Positions 8,067 through 11,029 of a DNA stretch of 11,029 bases are shown in pieces; within the stretch, counting starts at the first letter, position 1; every line of letters starts with the position of its first letter. The position numbers and the translations under genes were made by a program. The notes below the pieces were generated by a model. It searched no databases. It worked only from the letters and a program-made list of their open reading frames with translations, and was not told the DNA's origin. The DNA is taken from positions 1 to 11,029 of the forward strand of contig JAAUTT010000068.1 of NCBI GenBank assembly GCA_012031335.1, read 5' to 3'. Source of the stretch: Bacteroidales bacterium (GTDB lineage: Bacteria > Bacteroidota > Bacteroidia > Bacteroidales > JAAUTT01).

Positions 8067-8638
8067 ATGGCGATAACGACAAAAACCGGTGATGCCGGAC
8101 AAACTTCTCTTTTTGGAGGCAGTCGCGTGGATAAAGATCACATTCGTGTAGAATGCAATGGCCTGATAGATGAAGCAAATTCCAGAATAGGTCTGCTTAT
8201 TGCCGAATTGGAAGAAAATCATACCTGGAGAAAAGGACTAACAGGCATACAGCAAAATTTTATGCTCATTATGTCGCATATTGCCACACCAGCTGATTGC
8301 TCCAAACCTAACAACAAGCCACATCCTGAGAAATGTATTGAGGTGTGTGAAGCCTGGATAGCCGAATTAACAAAAACTTAAAAGACGAAAAACTTGCTTT
8401 TGTATTACCAGGAGGTAATAAAGTAGCGGCATTGTGCCATCTGGTTCGCACCGCCATTCGCACCGCAGAAAGAAAAATGATCACGCTTCATAAAACGGAA
8501 CCTGTTCCTTCTTATGTTTTGCAATATTTTAACCGGTTGAGCGATCTTTTTTACCTGTTGGCTATGGTTGAACTTAAAGGAAAAAACATTCGGCCTGATA
8601 AATTTATGTTGTTCCCGTCTCAAAAAAGTAAACCATGA
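8067..8638 (+). CDS. PduO-type cob(I)alamin adenosyltransferase; one frameshift
   Basis: Transfers the 5'-deoxyadenosyl group of ATP to the reduced cobalt of corrinoids, giving the adenosylated forms that CobQ, CbiB and CobU use. It belongs to the PduO/ATR family, not the CobA/BtuR family. The N-terminus has [20 protein letters not shown] (5-24) and [13 protein letters not shown] (27-39), the ATP-binding region. The frame shifts near 8369 and would stop at 8379-8381. The remainder reads in another frame as [32 protein letters not shown] and [12 protein letters not shown], all expected C-terminal motifs of the family. One A restored in TTAACAAAAAC gives [10 protein letters not shown] and 190 residues in total, the usual length. 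Its stop overlaps the ATG of cbiA in an ATGA arrangement. The broken second half must not be called a separate gene. Confidence 0.93.
8369..8376 (+). other. Single-base frameshift in the adenosyltransferase gene in an A-rich run
   Basis: The first frame ends AELTKT-stop at 8379-8381; the continuation [14 protein letters not shown] reads in another frame across the same bases. Adding one A to AACAAAAA joins them as [11 protein letters not shown]. Both halves carry PduO-type motifs, so the joined protein is the expected product. Confidence 0.85.
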
Positions 8639-9964
8639 GTGCATCGGTCAAACAGGCTTTTCTGGTGGCAGCACCTCACAGCAACTCGGGTAAAACATTG
8701 ATTACCCTTGGTTTGATTAAATCGCTATGTAATAAGGGCCTTGTGGTTCAACCATATAAATGCGGCCCTGATTATATTGATCCGATGCACCATAAAGCCG
8801 TTTCGGGAAAACCATCATACAACCTGGACACCTGGATGGAGGATGCCGCGAATGTAAAAACGCTTTTCGAACAGCAGCTGGAACATGCTGATGTAGCAAT
8901 TGTGGAGGGTGTAATGGGTCTTTTTGACGGAGCGGCCAAAAGCAAAGGTAGTTCTGCCGAAATTGCCAAGCTATTGTCAATCCCCCGTAATTCTCGTGGT
9001 TGATGCCTCCAGTATGGCTTATTCGGCAGCACCTTTATTGTTCGGATTTAAGAATTTTGACCCGACTATAAACATTGCTGGTGTAATATTTAATAAAACA
9101 GGAAGCATCTCGCACATTCGTATGCTTGAAGAAAGCGCCAGCGATGCCGGGTTGGATATGTTGGGATATATTCCTCGCGATAGCCGTTTGAGCCTTGAAT
9201 CGCGACACCTTGGCTTACACTTGCCAGGCGAAAACAAAAGCATAGAGGTTGTAGAAGCAGCAGCCCAATTGATTGATAAACACATTGACATTAACCGATT
9301 ATTGAGTACATGCCGTATTCAAATATCAAAACAATCAGGAAATCAAGCACCCAAGCAAGAAAGACAATTAGTAATAGCCATAGCCTTTGATAATGCTTTT
9401 AATTTTACTTATCAGGCCAATTTGGATGCGTTGGGTGAGATAGGGAATCTAATATATTTCAGTCCGTTGGAAGATAAAACCGTTCCCGAGGCTGACATTA
9501 TATGGCTACCTGGTGGTTACCCGGAATTGTTTGCCGAAAAACTTTCTAAAAACCACTCCATGTTGATGAGTATAAAGAAATTTGTAGAAACCGGAAAATC
9601 CGTTGTGGCAGAATGTGGAGGGATGATGTATCTGGGTAAATCAATTATAGATAAAAACGGTGTTGTTTTTTCAATGGCCGGAGTTTTTGATTTTTCAACA
9701 TCGTTTCAAAACATGAAGCTGCGTTTGGGATACAGGGAGGTTCTTTTAAAAAATCAAATCCTCAAAGGCCACGAATTTCATTATTCTCATCTGGTTGAGA
9801 ATATTGAAGAAATAAACCATCATGAGGTTAGAACTGCCCGAGGCGACAGCGTTGAAATGCCAATCTTTCGGTACAAAAACTGCTGGGCCTCCTACATGCA
9901 CCTCTATTTGGGTAACACCTTCAGCATGTCAAACTTTCTAAAATCACTTACACACCATGAATAA
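8635..9964 (+). CDS. cbiA: Cobyrinic acid a,c-diamide synthase; one frameshift
   Basis: CbiA (CobB in aerobic nomenclature) amidates the a and c carboxylates of cobyrinate using glutamine and ATP. The synthetase domain begins with P-loop APHSNSGKT (13-21), then YKCGPDYIDPMHH, NLDTWM and EGVMGLFDGA. At the C run 8982-8986 the frame changes; it would otherwise stop at 9001-9003. Removing one C gives LLSIPVILVVDASSMAYSAA and a continuous protein of 442 residues, normal for the family. The C-terminal glutamine amidotransferase domain has WLPGGYPELFAEKL, nucleophile motif AECGGMMYLG (Cys327, repaired numbering), GHEFHYSHL and SYMHLYLG (His422). The apparent alternative start at 8924 lies inside the first part and is an artefact. 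CobQ is its paralogue in the same operon; GYPELFAE and EFHYS distinguish CbiA. It overlaps the adenosyltransferase by four bases and cbiL by eight. Confidence 0.94.
8982..8986 (+). other. Single-base frameshift in cbiA at a C5 run
   Basis: The upstream frame reads AKLLSIPRNSRG then stop. With one C removed, the codons read SIPVILVVDA, the conserved strand after the P-loop domain's EGVMGLFDG. This break is of insertion type, whereas most others in the window are deletions. Confidence 0.88.
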
Positions 9965-10652
9965 AAAAGGAACAATAACCGCCGTAGGATTAGGGCCAGG
10001 GGATGCCGAATTGCTTACCCTTAAAGGTTATAAAGCCTTGCAAAATGCCGGGGTCATCTTTTATCCGGCCAGCGCGGTCACAGAAGAGGGAGTATCCTCA
10101 TTCTCCTTGTCCATATTAGACCAATTGCAGCTTCGGGTAAGGGTTGAACCTTTGCATATCCCCATGAAATCAAAAGAAAGGGAACAATATTATAAAGAGG
10201 CTTTTGAAAAAATAAAAAAGGAATACGATGCAGGAAGCAATGTTGTTATTGTAAGCGAAGGCGACATTTTGTTTTACAGTACCTTTGGCTATTTATGGAA
10301 ATATATCCAGGATGCTGGTTTGCCATGCACCTTAATTCCGGGTATTCCTGCCTTTATTGCAGGTGGCAGCTTGGGAAGCCAGCCCTTGGTAGAAGGAACA
10401 AACCCACTGCTGGTTATCTCTTGTCCCGACAGTTTTGAAGATATTTCTACTCAAATAACATCCAATCATAGCCTGGTTATAATGAAACTAAGCAAATTAA
10501 CGGATTGGGGTACTTTTTTGGAAAACTTGAAAAGCCTTTTCATATATTGTGGAAAGGGTCGGTCTGGAAACCCAATTTGTAACGAACAATGCTTTCCCGA
10601 CTTGGCTTTCCGGAGGGTTCCTTACTTTTCACTATTACTAATATATGGATAA
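9957..10652 (+). CDS. cbiL: Cobalt-factor II / precorrin-2 C20-methyltransferase, with a compensated double frameshift
   Basis: CbiL (CobI) is a SAM-dependent tetrapyrrole methylase that methylates C-20 of the early corrin ring. Visible are the N-terminal loop GLGPGD (11-16), VSEGDILFYSTFGYL, and the IPGIPAFIAGG region that forms the SAM pocket. The 231-residue frame has no stop, yet residues 198-212 (from TGT 10548) do not look like the family. Read in the +1 frame, the same bases give VERVGLETQFVTNNA, where YVER is the expected motif, and the original frame then resumes with FPDLAFRRVPYFSLLLIYG. A surplus T near 10547-10548 and a missing T near 10593-10595 explain this. The start overlaps cbiA by eight bases. 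In an anaerobic-type pathway, which I infer from Bacteroidota affiliation, the substrate is cobalt-factor II. Confidence 0.92.
   Translation: MNKKGTITAVGLGPGDAELLTLKGYKALQNAGVIFYPASAVTEEGVSSFSLSILDQLQLRVRVEPLHIPMKSKEREQYYKEAFEKIKKEYDAGSNVVIVSEGDILFYSTFGYLWKYIQDAGLPCTLIPGIPAFIAGGSLGSQPLVEGTNPLLVISCPDSFEDISTQITSNHSLVIMKLSKLTDWGTFLENLKSLFIYCGKGRSGNPICNEQCFPDLAFRRVPYFSLLLIYG
10547..10595 (+). other. Compensated frameshift pair inside cbiL
   Basis: Between the TT at 10547-10548 and the TTT at 10593-10595, the annotated frame gives a cysteine-, glycine- and proline-rich stretch unlike CbiL. The next frame gives FIYVERVGLETQFVTNNAF when joined to its flanks. One surplus T at the first site and one missing T at the second restore the family sequence without changing length. 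Confidence 0.78.
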
Positions 10653-11029
10653 TTCAAAACACATGAAGATATACAGCATTGGCATTGGGCCTGGCGATAA
10701 ATCGTTAATGACACCTCAGGCAGTTTCTGCTTTGTCAGATTCAGAGGTGATTGTTGCTTATACGCCATACATGGACTACATTTCCGACATAGTGGAAGGA
10801 AAAGAAGTGATTAATACAGGGATGAAAAAAGAGCGAGAGCGTGCCGCCCAGGCATTTGCCGAAGCAGAGAAAGGGAAAACCGTATCGGTTATCAGTAGTG
10901 GCGACTCGGGCGTGTATGGCATGGCTCCTTTGCTTTGGGAAATGAAACAGGAACTTGGTTCGGATATTGAGATTGAAGTGATTCCAGGCATCAGCGCCAT
11001 GTTTGATGCTGCGGCCAAACTCGGGGCGC
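10645..11029 (+). CDS. cbiH: Precorrin-3B / cobalt-factor III C17-methyltransferase, 3'-truncated by the window
   Basis: CbiH (CobJ) methylates C-17 and drives ring contraction of the corrin precursor. The visible 128 codons have the tetrapyrrole methylase loop GIGPGD, followed by LMTPQAVSAL, VIVAYTPYMDYI, GKEVINTGMKKERERA, SVISSGDSGVYGMAPLL and IEVIPGISAMFDAAAKLGA, a series characteristic of this family. Two in-frame starts are possible. ATG 10645 overlaps the cbiL stop by eight bases, like the overlap at the start of cbiL. ATG 10663 lies just after that stop in an A-rich context and gives MKIYSIGIGPGD, closer to the usual family start. I list the longer form but the shorter is at least as likely. 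The C-terminal half, and any fusion such as to CbiG, lies beyond the window. Confidence 0.93.
   Translation, partial: MDNSKHMKIYSIGIGPGDKSLMTPQAVSALSDSEVIVAYTPYMDYISDIVEGKEVINTGMKKERERAAQAFAEAEKGKTVSVISSGDSGVYGMAPLLWEMKQELGSDIEIEVIPGISAMFDAAAKLGA

Noticed and set aside
8409..8416. Strong Shine-Dalgarno-like AGGAGGT, suggesting a new gene start
   Set aside because: It encodes Pro-Gly-Gly of the conserved LPGG motif of the adenosyltransferase, and no start codon with a plausible protein follows at the right spacing.
8924..9964. Separate CbiA-like gene starting at 8924
   Set aside because: The first residues of this reading are out of frame with the family; the P-loop half lies in the overlapping upstream frame. 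One C removed at 8982-8986 joins them.
1..11029. Cobalamin riboswitch, terminator, tRNA, CRISPR, insertion sequence or phage element within the window
   Set aside because: Genes are packed with at most ten bases between them, and I saw no repeats, inverted termini, transposase motifs or structured non-coding stretch.

Overview
The window is one strand-consistent, tightly packed cobalamin (vitamin B12) operon, almost certainly from a member of the Bacteroidota. The assignment is inferred from three things: the gene family variants (a BtuD-like ATPase with a long C-terminal extension, a CobD starting MIYGHGDDIY, a PduO-type adenosyltransferase); A/T-rich start regions with no recognisable Shine-Dalgarno sequence (for example before 5136, 6190, 6967, 7552 and 8067); and the moderate G+C. 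I recognise the families but cannot name a genus.

Layout, all on the + strand: the C-terminal part of a BtuC-type permease (2-670); a BtuD-type ATPase (670-1712); cobyric acid synthase CobQ/CbiP (1693-3168); threonine-phosphate decarboxylase CobD (3165-4178); adenosylcobinamide-phosphate synthase CbiB (4169-5125); CobT (5136-6188); CobS (6190-6965); alpha-ribazole phosphatase CobC (6967-7551); CobU (7552-8064); PduO-type cob(I)alamin adenosyltransferase (8067-8638); cobyrinate a,c-diamide synthase CbiA/CobB (8635-9964); C20-methyltransferase CbiL/CobI (9957-10652); and the start of the C17-methyltransferase CbiH/CobJ (10645-11029, cut by the window end). Genes overlap by 1-20 bases or are separated by 0-10 bases, so no non-coding stretch over 300 bases exists. 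I see no riboswitch, terminator, RNA gene, mobile element, CRISPR or repeat.

Together the genes cover corrinoid uptake, early ring methylation (CbiL, CbiH), a,c-amidation (CbiA), cobalt adenosylation (PduO), remaining amidations (CobQ), aminopropanol arm synthesis and attachment (CobD, CbiB), and nucleotide loop assembly (CobU, CobT, CobS, CobC). The other ring-forming enzymes are not here and would be expected downstream of cbiH.

The most striking property is the number of broken reading frames: btuC (two shifts), btuD, cobQ (in-frame stop), cobS, the adenosyltransferase, cbiA, and cbiL (a compensated pair). Nearly all sit at or beside short homopolymer runs, and each is fixed by adding or removing one base to give a full-length, family-typical protein. 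Residual sequencing or assembly error explains this better than gene decay. Protein coordinates below refer to the repaired products where stated. I found no convincing undescribed system; the window is a known pathway with a damaged sequence.
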